The notes: generated by a model from the letters alone, not told the origin. Numbered from the stretch's first letter, positions 45,118 through 54,056 are shown. The stretch: DNA of 64,000 bases from Mayfieldus sp963772265 (GCA_963772265.1 CAVYWS010000003.1:186001-250000), one strand, 5' to 3'. Translations and numbers: made by a program.

Positions 45118-46089
45118 TCAGTCGGGGCGGAGCGAGAGCCCTCGAGACTCGAGTGTCTCGATCACTTCCTCGATCGACTTCTGGCCGAAGTTCGGAATCG
45201 CGTTCAGCTCCGACTCCGACTTGCGGACCAGGTCGCCGACCGTCTGCACGCCGGCGCGCTTCAGGCAGTTGTACGAGCGCACCCCCAGCTCGAGCTCCTC
45301 GATCAGGATCTCGTCGAGCCCGTCGCCGCCCGGGGCCGCGACGGTGTCGGGGATCGTGTCGCCGCCGATGACCGCCGGCTCACGCGCGGTCAGCTCCTCG
45401 ACCCGGTCGGCGTCGGTGAAGATCGCCAGGCTCTTGATCAGGATCTCGGAGGCCTCGCGGAGCGCCGCCGAGGGCTCGATCGAGCCGTCGGTCTCGAGGT
45501 CCAGCGTCAACTTGTCGAAGTCGGTGCGCTGCCCGACTCGGGCCGAGTCGACGTTGTAGGAGGCCCGGCGGATCGGCGAGAAGATCGAGTCGATCGGGAC
45601 GACCCCGATCGGCGCCTCCTCGGCCTTGTTGTCCTCGGCGGCCGAATAGCCGCGCCCACGCCCGATCGTCAAATACATCTCGAGCTTGGTCTTCTTCTCG
45701 AGCGTCGCGATCGGCGCGTTCGGGTTGAGGATCTCGACTCCGGAGGGGAGGTCGATGTCCTTCGCCTTCACCTCACCGGGCCCGGTGGCGACGAGCGGCG
45801 CCTCGACCTCGTCGGCGTCGGTGTGCATGCGCACGACGATGTCCTTGAGGTTGAGAACGATGTCGGTGACGTCCTCCTTGACGCCCGGCACGCTCGAGAA
45901 CTCGTGCGCGACGCCCTCGATGCGGACGCTGGTGATCGCGGCGCCGCCCAATGAGGACAGCAGGACGCGGCGCAGGCTGTTGCCGAACGTGTATCCGAAC
46001 CCCTTGTCGAGGGGCTCGACCGTGAAGGAGCCGCGGTTGTCGTCCACCTTCTCGGCGCTGATTCTGGGTACCTGGAAATCAGTGGTCAT
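45118..46089 (-). CDS. rpoA: RNA polymerase alpha subunit
   Basis: 323 residues. The alpha N-terminal dimerisation domain has FTVEPLDKGFGYTFGNSLRR and LLSSLGGAAITSVRIEGVAH; the C-terminal DNA/activator-binding domain has LELGVRSYNCLKRAGVQTVG and NFGQKSIEEVIETLESRGL. It assembles core RNA polymerase. Normal length and position between rpsD and rplQ. Confidence 0.98.
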   Translation of the reverse strand: MTTDFQVPRISAEKVDDNRGSFTVEPLDKGFGYTFGNSLRRVLLSSLGGAAITSVRIEGVAHEFSSVPGVKEDVTDIVLNLKDIVVRMHTDADEVEAPLVATGPGEVKAKDIDLPSGVEILNPNAPIATLEKKTKLEMYLTIGRGRGYSAAEDNKAEEAPIGVVPIDSIFSPIRRASYNVDSARVGQRTDFDKLTLDLETDGSIEPSAALREASEILIKSLAIFTDADRVEELTAREPAVIGGDTIPDTVAAPGGDGLDEILIEELELGVRSYNCLKRAGVQTVGDLVRKSESELNAIPNFGQKSIEEVIETLESRGLSLRPD

Positions 46090-46128
46090 TCGTTCCTCGG
46101 ATTGTGGATTTACTTCGGGTGGCGCGGT

Positions 46129-46749
46129 CTACTTGGAGTACAGCTCGACGATGAGCTGCTCCTGGACCGGCGCGGAAATCTCGGAGCGCTCCGGGGCGCG
46201 GAGCACCTTTGCCGTGAGTGCGTCGTGGTCGGCCTGCAACCAGGCCGGCACCGTGGCGGTGAGCTCGGTCGCGGTGCGCACCGTCTCGGTTGCCGCCGAG
46301 TCGGGCTTGATCGAGATCACGTCATCGGGCCGCATCTGGTAGGAGGGGATGTCGACCCTGCGGCCATTGACCATCCAGTGGCCGTGGCGCACCAGCTGGC
46401 GCGCCTGGCGCCGCGAGGCCGCAAACCCAAGCCTGACCAGGACGTTGTCGAGCCGGCACTCGAGCAGCCGCAGCAGGTTCTCGCCTGTGATCCCCGGCTG
46501 GCGCGATGCCTTCTCGTAGTAGGAGCGGAACTGCTTCTCCAGAAGCTGGTAATAGCGCCGGGTCTTCTGCTTCTCGCGAAGCTGCTGCCGGTACTCGGAC
46601 TGGCGCATCCGGCCACGGCCGTGCTCGCCGGGCGGATAGGAGCGGCGCTCGACTCCGCACTTGTCGGTGAAGCAGCGCTCGCCCTTGAGGAAGAGCTTCT
46701 GGCCCTCGCGGCGGCACTGCTTGCACTGGGGGCTGGTGTCGCGGGCCAT
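46129..46749 (-). CDS. rpsD: 30S ribosomal protein uS4, zinc form
   Basis: 206 residues. The N-terminus carries four cysteines (Cys9, Cys12, Cys26, Cys31: SPQCKQCRREG, ERCFTDKCGVE), the zinc-binding form. The S4 RNA-binding domain follows (LECRLDNVLVRLGFAASRRQ, ARQLVRHGHWMVNGRRVDIP). Primary 16S rRNA binder and often a translational regulator of the alpha operon. Confidence 0.97.
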   Translation of the reverse strand: MARDTSPQCKQCRREGQKLFLKGERCFTDKCGVERRSYPPGEHGRGRMRQSEYRQQLREKQKTRRYYQLLEKQFRSYYEKASRQPGITGENLLRLLECRLDNVLVRLGFAASRRQARQLVRHGHWMVNGRRVDIPSYQMRPDDVISIKPDSAATETVRTATELTATVPAWLQADHDALTAKVLRAPERSEISAPVQEQLIVELYSK

Positions 46750-46778
46750 TAGCGATGCCTCCTCTCGCGAGAGTGCGA

Positions 46779-46885
46779 CTCAGCCGGCGAAAACCGAGTC
46801 AGCGAAGGACGTAGGGAGCGTGGTGCGCTTGAAAGTGCGCGAGCGACCGAGGACGCAGGCTGGCGACGGTTTGCAGACGGCTGAG
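46779..46885 (+). repeat. structured intergenic element, copy 1
   Basis: Fills most of the 163-base gap between rpsD and rpsK. On the plus strand: outer stem CTCAGCCG/CGGCTGAG (46779-46786, 46878-46885), extended outward by AGTGCG/CGTGCT with two G-U pairs; internal loop GCGA/GCAGA; stem AAACCG/CGGTTT; then stem GTCAGC/GCTGGC (46798-46803, 46859-46864); and a distal hairpin GTGCGCT-TGAA-AGTGCGC. The conserved strings GCGAAAACCGAG and GCGACGGTTTGCAG are shared with copies 2 and 3. The G-U pairs make sense only for a plus-strand transcript, which is antisense to the operon. Confidence 0.65.
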
Positions 46886-46912
46886 GCGTGCTGTCGTGGG
46901 AGGAGTCATCGC

Positions 46913-47311
46913 TTAGACGCGCCTCCGCTTGCGGGGGCGGCAGCCGTTGTGGGCCTGGGGCGTGACGTCCTTGACCGTGGTCACCTCGAGCCCGGCAGCC
47001 TGCAGCGAGCGGATCGCCGTCTCGCGGCCCGAGCCGGCTCCCTTGGCGAACACCTCGACCCGCTGCAGCCCGTGCTCCATGCCCTTCTTGGCCGCGGAGT
47101 CGGCGGTCACCTGGGCGGCGAACGGGGTGCTCTTGCGCGACCCCTTGAAGCCCGCGCTGCCCGCGGACTCCCAGGCGATCACGTTGCCGTCGGTGTCGGT
47201 GAGGGTCACGATCGTGTTGTTGAAGGACGTCTTGATGTGAGCCTGGCCGTAGGCGATGTTCTTCTTGACCCGCCGGCGAGCCCGTCCCTTCTGTGCCTTT
47301 GGTTGCGCCAT
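46913..47311 (-). CDS. rpsK: 30S ribosomal protein uS11
   Basis: 132 residues. Contains GQAHIKTSFNNTIVTLTDTD, WESAGSAGFKGSRKSTPFAA and the C-terminal TPQAHNGCRPRKRRRV. Forms the platform of the 30S subunit near the mRNA exit. It starts 11 bases after rpsM. Confidence 0.97.
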   Translation of the reverse strand: MAQPKAQKGRARRRVKKNIAYGQAHIKTSFNNTIVTLTDTDGNVIAWESAGSAGFKGSRKSTPFAAQVTADSAAKKGMEHGLQRVEVFAKGAGSGRETAIRSLQAAGLEVTTVKDVTPQAHNGCRPRKRRRV

Positions 47312-47321
47312 CGCTCGATCC

Positions 47322-47705
47322 CTACTTCGGCGTCGGCGCCCTGCGCTTGGCGGCCACGCTCATCCGCTTCGGGCCCTTGCGGCCGCGGGCGTTGGTCTTC
47401 GTGCGCTGGCCCCGCACCGGCAACCCGCGCCGGTGGCGCAGCCCGCGGTAGGAGCCGATCTCCTGCAGCCGCTTGACGTTCTGCGAGCGCTCACGCCGAA
47501 GGTCACCCTCGACGTTCTCCGACTCGACCGCCTCGCGGACCTTGACCACCTCGTCCTCGGTCAGGTCCTTGACCTTGGTGTTGGGGTCGACGCCGGCGGC
47601 GCTGAGGATCTTGCGCGCGGTCGACGGACCGACGCCGTAGACGTAGGTGAGGCCAACCTCGACCCGCTTGTCGGTGGGGATGTTTACGCCCGCGATCCGC
47701 GCCAT
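47322..47705 (-). CDS. rpsM: 30S ribosomal protein uS13
   Basis: 127 residues from ATG 47705. ARIAGVNIPTDKRVEVGLTY, YGVGPSTARKILSAAGVD and the C-terminal LRHRRGLPVRGQRTKTNARG are diagnostic. Contacts the 50S subunit and P-site tRNA. The start overlaps the rpmJ stop (TGATG). The much longer frame upstream is not coding. Confidence 0.97.
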   Translation of the reverse strand: MARIAGVNIPTDKRVEVGLTYVYGVGPSTARKILSAAGVDPNTKVKDLTEDEVVKVREAVESENVEGDLRRERSQNVKRLQEIGSYRGLRHRRGLPVRGQRTKTNARGRKGPKRMSVAAKRRAPTPK

Positions 47706-47818
47706 CAGCCCTGCCGCTGCTTGTGCCGGGGATTCGAGCAGATCACGAGCACGGCGCCGCCACGGCGGATCACCTTGCATTTCTCGCACATCGGTTTTAC
47801 GGACGCTCGTACCTTCAT
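47705..47818 (-). CDS. rpmJ: 50S ribosomal protein bL36, zinc form
   Basis: 37 residues. MKVRASVKPMCEKCKVIRRG with Cys11, Cys14, Cys27 and His32 forming the zinc site. Coupled to rpsM by TGATG. In most genomes infA lies just upstream; here a penicillin-acylase gene and a terminator occupy that position. The 59-base stretch between that terminator and the start must hold the promoter for the rpmJ-rplQ unit, but no clear -35/-10 was identified. Confidence 0.97.
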   Translation of the reverse strand: MKVRASVKPMCEKCKVIRRGGAVLVICSNPRHKQRQG

Positions 47819-47877
47819 CGCCCTCGAATTCGTATCGGAAAAGGAGGCCCGGCGCCCCAGGAGTTGGGCTACGGGCT

Positions 47878-47900
47878 AAAAAAACCGGCCTTTCGGCCGA
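47878..47900 (-). terminator. intrinsic terminator after the penicillin acylase gene
   Basis: On the minus strand: CGGCC-GAAA-GGCCG, then G and seven T. A GNRA tetraloop hairpin with a full T tract, 51 bases after the acylase stop and before rpmJ. It separates the acylase transcript from the alpha operon. Confidence 0.9.
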
Positions 47901-47950
47901 CCGAGAAGGATAGCAGGGTGCCCACGCCTGCCTCAGGCACGGACGGAGGG

Positions 47951-50656
47951 CTAGCGCGGAAGCCCGCGGGTGATCGAAACCGTCTGCTGGAAGGTGGGGC
48001 GGTTCTGGAACGGCTGCGGGTCGATCGAGAGGCCCGATCCGTTGGTCGAGCGGTTGCGGTCGAAGCAGCTCGGCTGCGGGTTGGATTCGCAGTCGCCGTA
48101 GCCGTAGAGCTGCTGCGGGGTGACGCTGAGCGCCGCGCGCAGGGACTCGCGCAGGGCGTTGCGGCAGCCGGCCTGGGTGCCGTCGCCGCAGTAGATGCGG
48201 CTGTAGGCATGGCCACCCGCGTAGAGGTCGCGAAGGTCGTTGAGCACGTAGCCGTACCAGCCGTCGGCGAAGTCGGGAGCGTTCGGGTCGCGGCCGGTGA
48301 AGTCGCCGTCGGGCAGCATCCTCTCCAGCGCCTGGAAAGCGCCGTCGCCGAGCGACTGTCCGAACTGGGCTCGCACGAGCTTCGGCCACCAGGCGTCCAT
48401 CAGCTGGATCGCCGGCGTGAACTCGTCGACCCCGTCCTGGTCGAGATCGGCGCGATGCGCGCCGGCCGCCCGCCAGGCCTGCAGCTTGGCGATCGCGTCG
48501 CGAAGCTGCGGGTCGGAGGGGGTGCCGATCGCCTGCAGGATTATCGGCAGGTCCTTGATCGCCCGGATGTCCTGGGTCGCCGAGAGCTCCATCGCCTGCA
48601 CGACCTGGGCGAGCGTGGCCTTCTTGCTCCCGGCTATCGCGCTTTCGATCTTGTCGGCGATCAGCTGGCTGCGATAGATCGGGCCGAACGAGTACTTGTC
48701 GTCGGCCGCCGCCCAGCCGGGCGCCTGCTTGTTGTTCCAGGAGACGAGATAGGCCTGGTCGGTGACGTTGGGAAGGCTCGACTGGGGAAGCCAGGTGGCC
48801 TCGCGGGTCGAGGGGTCATAGCCCTTCCAGTCGAACTCGCCGGTCCCGAGGACCGGGAAGTCCGGCGAGGTGCCGTCGGCCCGCTGTGGATACCAGCCGG
48901 TGAGCTGGTAGGCGATGTGCTGGGAGTCGATGTAGGACCAGTTGAAGGCGAAGTTCATGAGCTTCGCGGCGGTGCGGAAATCGGCCGGCCCGTGGATCGC
49001 CCCGGGGTCGTTCATCTGCCGGAAGAAGAGGGCCGAATCGGCCTCGTGCCCGTAGGTGGTGCGGGCGGTGACGAAGGCGACCTTCTTACCGCCGACGGTT
49101 CCGCGCGCGTAGACGATGCCGTGCACGGTCCGGTAGGCGGTCAGGGTCTCGGAGCCGGGCGGGGTGGTGTCGGCGGCGCTCGGCGTCCAGGTGTTGGTCC
49201 GCACCAGCTTCTCCATCGGCAGGCACTGGCCCTTGTAGAGGTAGTGGAGGTCGTCCTGGCAGAGGACCTCGGCAAAGGTGTCGACGTTGTCGGAGGTGGC
49301 GGTGGTGGCGCTCCAGGCGTAGTCGCGCCCGTGTCCGAGCAGGACGAAGAGGTTGACCCCGGGGAAGGTCGCGCCCTCGGCGTCGAATCCCGGACCGTGC
49401 AGGTCCTCCTCCATGAGGATCTGGGGCAGGTAGTAGCCGACCTGGGGGCCGAGGACGCCGATCGGGTGCCCGGTCTGCGACTCGCGGGCCGAGACGAGCT
49501 CCCAATTCGAGGCGTGCGGGAAGTGCAGTGCCCGCATCAGCTGCGATCCGAGGTTCGCGAACTCGCCGCTGCCGTTGGAACCGGCTGCGGCCTGGTTGGC
49601 GGTCACAGGAGCGCTCTGGACCGAGCCCGGATCGGGCAGCGCCAGCCCCCGTTGTGAGAACGGGCTGGCCGTCTCGTAGGGGAAGCGCTTGCCGAGCACC
49701 GTGGTCGGGGCGTTGGGGTCGTCCTTCTCGCGGAAGTCGACCCAGGCCTTGCGGCCGGCATCGGCGCCGAACCGCTGCTGGAAGGCCTGCAGGGTCTGGG
49801 CCGAATCCAGCTCGCGACCGCCGCCGCGGCCGAAGAAGCCTCCGATCAGCGAGGCCTCGGCGATCACGTCCTTGGCGCTCCACGGCTGGGGCAGCTTTCC
49901 GAGCGCCGCGTACTCGGCGGGCAGCATGTTGGCGGCGTTGAGCGGGTTGGTCGCCTGGCGGATGTAGGTGTTGATCCCGTCGACGTAGGCCAGGACCTCG
50001 TGCTGGAGCGCGACCCCCGCCTGGCCGTAGAACTCGGGCGCGCGATCGAACTGCTGCTGCAGGTCGGCGTCGGTGTAGGGCGCGGCCTGCCACTGCGCCG
50101 CGTCCATCGCCCGGTTGCTGGCCGAGCCGCCGACGAAGGAGGAAAGGCTCGCCTCGCCGGTGTGGCGGAGCACGTCCATCAGGAAGAGCCGGTCCTGGGC
50201 GCCGGCGTAGCCCGCGCCGAAGGCGACGTCCTCGGCGGTGGTGCCGTAGATATGGGGGACGCCGTAGGCCTTGTCGCGGACGATCGTCACGCCCGGCCTG
50301 CCCGGCGGCACCGTGGTCGAGGCGACCGCACCGGGTCGAACGCCGAAGGTGGCGTCCTTGAAGTAGTCGGGCACCAGCGAGTCGGTGAGGGTCGGCGCCG
50401 CATAGATCAGCCGGTTGTAGAGCGGCTGCTGGTCCATCCAGTGGTCCGGATAGGTGCCGTTGAGCTGGAAGGTGAGCAGCTGGGGAGCGGTGTCGAGGCC
50501 GTTCTCCCCCGGAGGCAGGACGTTGCGAAACCCGCCCGCGTCATTGGTCCCGTAGGGCTGGGGCACGGCGGCGGGGGCTGGTGCGGCCGCAATCAGGGCA
50601 GCGACGGCCGCGGCTGCGAAAAGCCCTCCACCCAGGCGCCCGATCCCCGTCTTCAC
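47951..50656 (-). CDS. penicillin acylase family (Ntn hydrolase) protein
   Basis: A 901-residue exported enzyme. Signal peptide (residues 8-30); propeptide/alpha region with YGVPHIYGTTAEDVAFGAGY and AGAQDRLFLMDVLRHTGEAS; the nucleophile Ser383 in HFPHASNWELVSARES is exposed by self-cleavage in this family; then GHGRDYAWSATTATSDNVD and GNGSG-rich regions. Members hydrolyse amide bonds of beta-lactams, acyl-homoserine lactones or lipopeptides; the substrate here is unknown. It sits between map and rpmJ in the ribosomal superoperon, bracketed by hairpins and a terminator, so it is probably an independent insertion. Confidence 0.87.
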   Translation of the reverse strand: MKTGIGRLGGGLFAAAAVAALIAAAPAPAAVPQPYGTNDAGGFRNVLPPGENGLDTAPQLLTFQLNGTYPDHWMDQQPLYNRLIYAAPTLTDSLVPDYFKDATFGVRPGAVASTTVPPGRPGVTIVRDKAYGVPHIYGTTAEDVAFGAGYAGAQDRLFLMDVLRHTGEASLSSFVGGSASNRAMDAAQWQAAPYTDADLQQQFDRAPEFYGQAGVALQHEVLAYVDGINTYIRQATNPLNAANMLPAEYAALGKLPQPWSAKDVIAEASLIGGFFGRGGGRELDSAQTLQAFQQRFGADAGRKAWVDFREKDDPNAPTTVLGKRFPYETASPFSQRGLALPDPGSVQSAPVTANQAAAGSNGSGEFANLGSQLMRALHFPHASNWELVSARESQTGHPIGVLGPQVGYYLPQILMEEDLHGPGFDAEGATFPGVNLFVLLGHGRDYAWSATTATSDNVDTFAEVLCQDDLHYLYKGQCLPMEKLVRTNTWTPSAADTTPPGSETLTAYRTVHGIVYARGTVGGKKVAFVTARTTYGHEADSALFFRQMNDPGAIHGPADFRTAAKLMNFAFNWSYIDSQHIAYQLTGWYPQRADGTSPDFPVLGTGEFDWKGYDPSTREATWLPQSSLPNVTDQAYLVSWNNKQAPGWAAADDKYSFGPIYRSQLIADKIESAIAGSKKATLAQVVQAMELSATQDIRAIKDLPIILQAIGTPSDPQLRDAIAKLQAWRAAGAHRADLDQDGVDEFTPAIQLMDAWWPKLVRAQFGQSLGDGAFQALERMLPDGDFTGRDPNAPDFADGWYGYVLNDLRDLYAGGHAYSRIYCGDGTQAGCRNALRESLRAALSVTPQQLYGYGDCESNPQPSCFDRNRSTNGSGLSIDPQPFQNRPTFQQTVSITRGLPR

Positions 50657-50674
50657 TGGTGTGTTTCTCTCCTG

Positions 50675-50694
50675 CCGCGCTACCCCTAGCGCGG
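50675..50694. promoter_or_regulatory. perfect inverted repeat upstream of the acylase gene
   Basis: CCGCGCTA-CCCC-TAGCGCGG, 8-bp arms with a 4-base spacer, 19 bases before the acylase ATG. A possible -10 (TATACT, minus strand, 50702-50707) lies just upstream. It could be an operator or a leader hairpin. Confidence 0.5.
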
Positions 50695-50724
50695 CGGCGC
50701 GAGTATATGCACAGCTCAGGGGCG

Positions 50725-50746
50725 CGGCGCCGGTTCTCCGGCGCCG
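50725..50746. terminator. hairpin after map
   Basis: CGGCGCCGG-TTCT-CCGGCGCCG, a 9-bp perfect stem with a 4-nt loop, 15 bases after the map stop. There is no T tract, so termination would be Rho-assisted or partial; alternatively it is an mRNA 3'-end stabiliser. Confidence 0.5.
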
Positions 50747-50760
50747 AGGTCAGCGGGCGA

Positions 50761-51529
50761 CTACTCCTCCTCGTGCCAGGGGGTGAGCACGCGCGGGCCC
50801 TCGGCGGTGACCGCGATCGTGAACTCGAAGTGCGCCGCCAGCGAGCCGTCCTGGGAGTAGACCGCCCAGCCGTCCTCTCCCATCCGCACCAGGGGGCCGC
50901 CGGCATTGACCATCGGCTCGATCGCCAGCACCATCCCCTCCTCCAGCAGCGGGCCACGGCCCGGCTCGCCGTAATTGGGGATCTGGGGCTCCTCGTGCAT
51001 GTCGCGGCCGATCCCGTGGCCGACCAGGCTGCGGATGATCGAGAAGCCGTCGAGCTCGACCCGGCGCTGGATCGCCGCCGAGATGTCGCCGAGGTGATTG
51101 CCGGGCCGGACCTGGTCGGTGCCCTCGAGCAATGCCTCGCGGGTGGTGTCGAGGAGCTTGCGGGCCTCGGCGCTGACCGGCCCGACCGGGACCGTGATCG
51201 CCGCGTCGGCCACCCAGCCGTCGCGGACCACCCCGACGTCGAGCGAGAGCACGTCGCCGCGCTTCAGCTCGTGCGGGCCGGGGATCCCGTGCACGACCAT
51301 TGAGTTGGGCGAGGCGCAGATCGAGCCGGGAAAGCCGCGGTAGCCCTTGAAGGCCGGCTCGCAGTCCTGGGAGCGGATGAAGCGCTCCGCGGCGCGGTCC
51401 AGGTCAGCCGGTCGTGGCCCCGGCCCGGGCGCTCGACCTCAGCAGCCGCAGGCAGCGGACGAGGACGTCGCCGGCCGCCGCCATCTTCTCGACCTGATCC
51501 GGTGTCTTGCGGATGATCATTCGGTACAC
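50761..51529 (-). CDS. map: methionine aminopeptidase type I (frameshifted)
   Basis: About 255 residues. The N-terminal frame has MIIRKTPDQVEKMAAAGDVL; the second frame has DLDRAAERFIRSQDCEPAF and the metal ligands: two Asp in LSLDVGVVRDGWVADAA, His in SLVGHGIGRDMHEEPQIPNY, and Glu in VLAIEPMV and HFEFTIAV. A single extra base (51406) creates a TGA directly after ARAGATTG. The listed start is GTG 51529, with GAGAGG 8 bases upstream; ATG 51520 is possible. It removes the initiator Met. Because it is a core gene, the break is probably a sequencing error. Confidence 0.93.
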
Positions 51530-51541
51530 GCGCGATGCCTC

Positions 51542-52219
51542 TCAGGTGTCCTCTTCCATCTTCAGTGTCGCGAGCAGGGCCCGGATCCGATCCCCGACCT
51601 CGTCGGGGGACGGCGAGCCGTCGATCCGTCGCAGCAGGCCCTTCTGCTCGTAGTACCCGATCAGCGGCTCGGTCTTCTCGCGGTACTGCTCGAGCCGGTG
51701 GCGGATCACTTCCGGCTTGTCGTCGTCGCGGACAACCAGCCGGCTGCCGTCGACGTCGCAGACGTCAGGCTCCTTCGGAGGATCGAACTCGACGTGGTAG
51801 ATGTGGCTGCCGTTCTTGGCGCAGGTGCGGCGCCCGCCAAGCCGCCGCACGACCTCCTCGTCGTCGACGTCGATCAGCAGCGCGAGCGTCAGCCCCCGCC
51901 CCAGCTTCTCCAGCGCGGCATCGAGCGCCTCGGCCTGCGGCATCGTGCGTGGAAAGCCGTCGAGGATGAACCCGTCCGCCGCCTCGGAGCCGTCGAGGCG
52001 CTCGGTGATCACGCCGATGATCACCTCGTCGGGCACCAGATCGCCGCGATCCATGTACTCCTTCGCCGACTTGCCGAGCTCGGTCTCCTCGCTGACCGCG
52101 GCACGCAGGATGTTTCCGGTCGCGTAATAGGGCAGCCGGAAGTCCTCCTGCAGGCGTTCGCCCTGGGTCCCCTTGCCGGAGCCCGGAGGGCCCAGCAGCA
52201 CGAGATTCAACTCAGACAC
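51542..52219 (-). CDS. adk: adenylate kinase
   Basis: 225 residues. P-loop LGPPGSGKGTQ, AMP-site ATGNILRAA, FILDGFPRTMPQAEAL and the LID region GGRRTCAKNGSHIYHVEFDP ending VCDVDG, a long LID with only some of the usual zinc cysteines. Interconverts ATP+AMP and 2 ADP. In its standard place between secY and map. Confidence 0.97.
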   Translation of the reverse strand: MSELNLVLLGPPGSGKGTQGERLQEDFRLPYYATGNILRAAVSEETELGKSAKEYMDRGDLVPDEVIIGVITERLDGSEAADGFILDGFPRTMPQAEALDAALEKLGRGLTLALLIDVDDEEVVRRLGGRRTCAKNGSHIYHVEFDPPKEPDVCDVDGSRLVVRDDDKPEVIRHRLEQYREKTEPLIGYYEQKGLLRRIDGSPSPDEVGDRIRALLATLKMEEDT

Positions 52220-52244
52220 TGCGCGCAGCCTACCCCGCCGGGCG

Positions 52245-53519
52245 TTACTTCAAGAAGCCCTCGTAGTTGCGCATCATCAGCTGCGCCTCGAGCTGCTTCA
52301 CGGTGTCCAACGCGACGCCGATGACGATCAGGATCGAGGTCCCCCCGAAGAAGAAGTTGGCCGAGGTCTGGCTGATCAGGATCGTTGGCAGAGCCGCCAC
52401 CGCCGCCAGGTAGAGCGCCCCCGGAAAGGTGAGGCGGGAGAGGATGCGATCCAGATACTCGGCCGTAGGCCGGCCGGGTCTCACCCCGGGGATGAAGCCT
52501 CCGTACTTCTTCAGGTTGTCGGCCTGGTCGACCGGATTGAAGGTGACCGCCGTATAGAAGTAGGTGAAGATGATGATGAAGAACGACTCGCCGACCACAT
52601 AGGCCCACTTGTTGGGACCGAAGAAGGAGGCGAAGTCGAGCGCCGCGGGGGTGTTGAGCAGCTGGCCGATCGTCGGCGGCATCGCCATGATCGAGGCGGC
52701 GAAGATGACCGGGATCACCCCGGCCATGTTTACCCGCAGCGGCAGGTAGGTCGAGCCGCCGGAGGTCATCCGCCGGCCGACGACCCGTTTCGCATACTGG
52801 ACCGGGATCCGCCGCTGGCCCTCCTGGACGAAGACGATCGCGACGATCACCGCCAGCGCGATGAAGGGCATCATCACGACGAAGACCTGGTCGGGGTTGT
52901 TCCACCACTTGTCGATTCCGTCCGGGATCCGCGACGCGATCGAGGCGAAGATCATCAGCGAGATCCCGTTGCCGATCCCGCGCTGGGTGATCAGCTCGCC
53001 CAGCCACATCAGAAGCGTCGTGCCTGCGGTGAGAGCGATCACGACCAGGAAGACCTTGGAGAAGGTTCGCTCGCCGATCGGGCTCGCGCCGCCGCCGAGG
53101 AAGTTGCTGGAGCTGAAGAGGAAGACGTAGCCGAGCGACTGGGCGAAGGCCAGCCCCACCGTCAGGTAGCGCGTGTACTGGGTGATCTTCTGCTGGCCGA
53201 CCTCGCCCTCCTTCTGCAGCCGCTCCAGCGAGGGCACGACGACGGTCATCAGCTGGAGGATGATCGACGCCGTGATGTAGGGCATGATTCCCAGCGCGAA
53301 CAGGGAGAGGCGCGAGAGGCTGCCGCCCGAGAACAGGTTGAGGAACCCGAGGATGCTGTTGCCCCCGAACTGGTCCGACGCGTTCTTGACCGTATCGACG
53401 TCGATCCCCGGCGCCGGGATGTAGGCCCCGAGCCGGTAGAGCAGCAGCATCGCCGCGGTAAAGCCGATCTTGCGGCGGATCTCCGGGACCGTGAAAGCGT
53501 TGGCGATCGTCTGCAGCAT
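52245..53519 (-). CDS. secY: protein translocase subunit SecY
   Basis: 424 residues, ten membrane helices. Contains GAYIPAPGIDVDTV, LSLFALGIMPYITASIILQL, LEAQ-type C-terminus and GFIPGVRPGRPTAEYLDRIL. Forms the protein-conducting channel. It begins three bases after the rplO stop. Confidence 0.97.
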   Translation of the reverse strand: MLQTIANAFTVPEIRRKIGFTAAMLLLYRLGAYIPAPGIDVDTVKNASDQFGGNSILGFLNLFSGGSLSRLSLFALGIMPYITASIILQLMTVVVPSLERLQKEGEVGQQKITQYTRYLTVGLAFAQSLGYVFLFSSSNFLGGGASPIGERTFSKVFLVVIALTAGTTLLMWLGELITQRGIGNGISLMIFASIASRIPDGIDKWWNNPDQVFVVMMPFIALAVIVAIVFVQEGQRRIPVQYAKRVVGRRMTSGGSTYLPLRVNMAGVIPVIFAASIMAMPPTIGQLLNTPAALDFASFFGPNKWAYVVGESFFIIIFTYFYTAVTFNPVDQADNLKKYGGFIPGVRPGRPTAEYLDRILSRLTFPGALYLAAVAALPTILISQTSANFFFGGTSILIVIGVALDTVKQLEAQLMMRNYEGFLK

Positions 53520-53521
53520 CG

Positions 53522-54025
53522 CTAATCCGAAGTTGGGTTCTTCAAAGTCTCGCAGCTGCCTCCGGCGGCCTCGATCTTCTCCCGCGCGGCGGCGCTGAAC
53601 CCGTGCGCGCGCACCGTCAGCTTCTTCGAGAGGTCACCGCGGGCGAGGATCTTGACCGGGTCGCGGCGCTTCGCCAGACCGGCCTCGCGCAGCGTCTCCG
53701 GCGTCACCTCCGCCCCGGCCTTGAAGCGGTCCTCGAGGTCGGAGAGGTTGACCGGCTGGGTGCGGGTGCGGAACTTCTCGAACGGCATCGACATCTTGCG
53801 ATGCGGGCCGCGCAGCTTGCGCATCCGCATGTGGATCGGGTTCTGCCCGCCCTCATAGGCGACCTTGCGCTTGCTGCCCGAGCGTGCGCCGGCGCCCTTG
53901 TGGCCGCGGCCCGACTGCTTGCCCAGGCCTGAGCCCTCGCCCCGCCCGACGCGCTTGCGCCGCGTGCGGGCACCCGGCTTGGGCTTCAGGTTGTGCAGAC
54001 CGATCTGTTCGGAGCGGTCAGTCAC
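53522..54025 (-). CDS. rplO: 50S ribosomal protein uL15
   Basis: 167 residues. N-terminal glycine-rich part (KRVGRGEGSGLGKQSGRGHK), then GGQNPIHMRMRKLRG and the C-terminal KKLTVRAHGFSAAAREKIEA. Assembly protein of the large subunit. Confidence 0.96.
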   Translation of the reverse strand: MTDRSEQIGLHNLKPKPGARTRRKRVGRGEGSGLGKQSGRGHKGAGARSGSKRKVAYEGGQNPIHMRMRKLRGPHRKMSMPFEKFRTRTQPVNLSDLEDRFKAGAEVTPETLREAGLAKRRDPVKILARGDLSKKLTVRAHGFSAAAREKIEAAGGSCETLKNPTSD

Positions 54026-54056
54026 TGAAACCCCACCAGCCTCTGGCCTCGCATTC

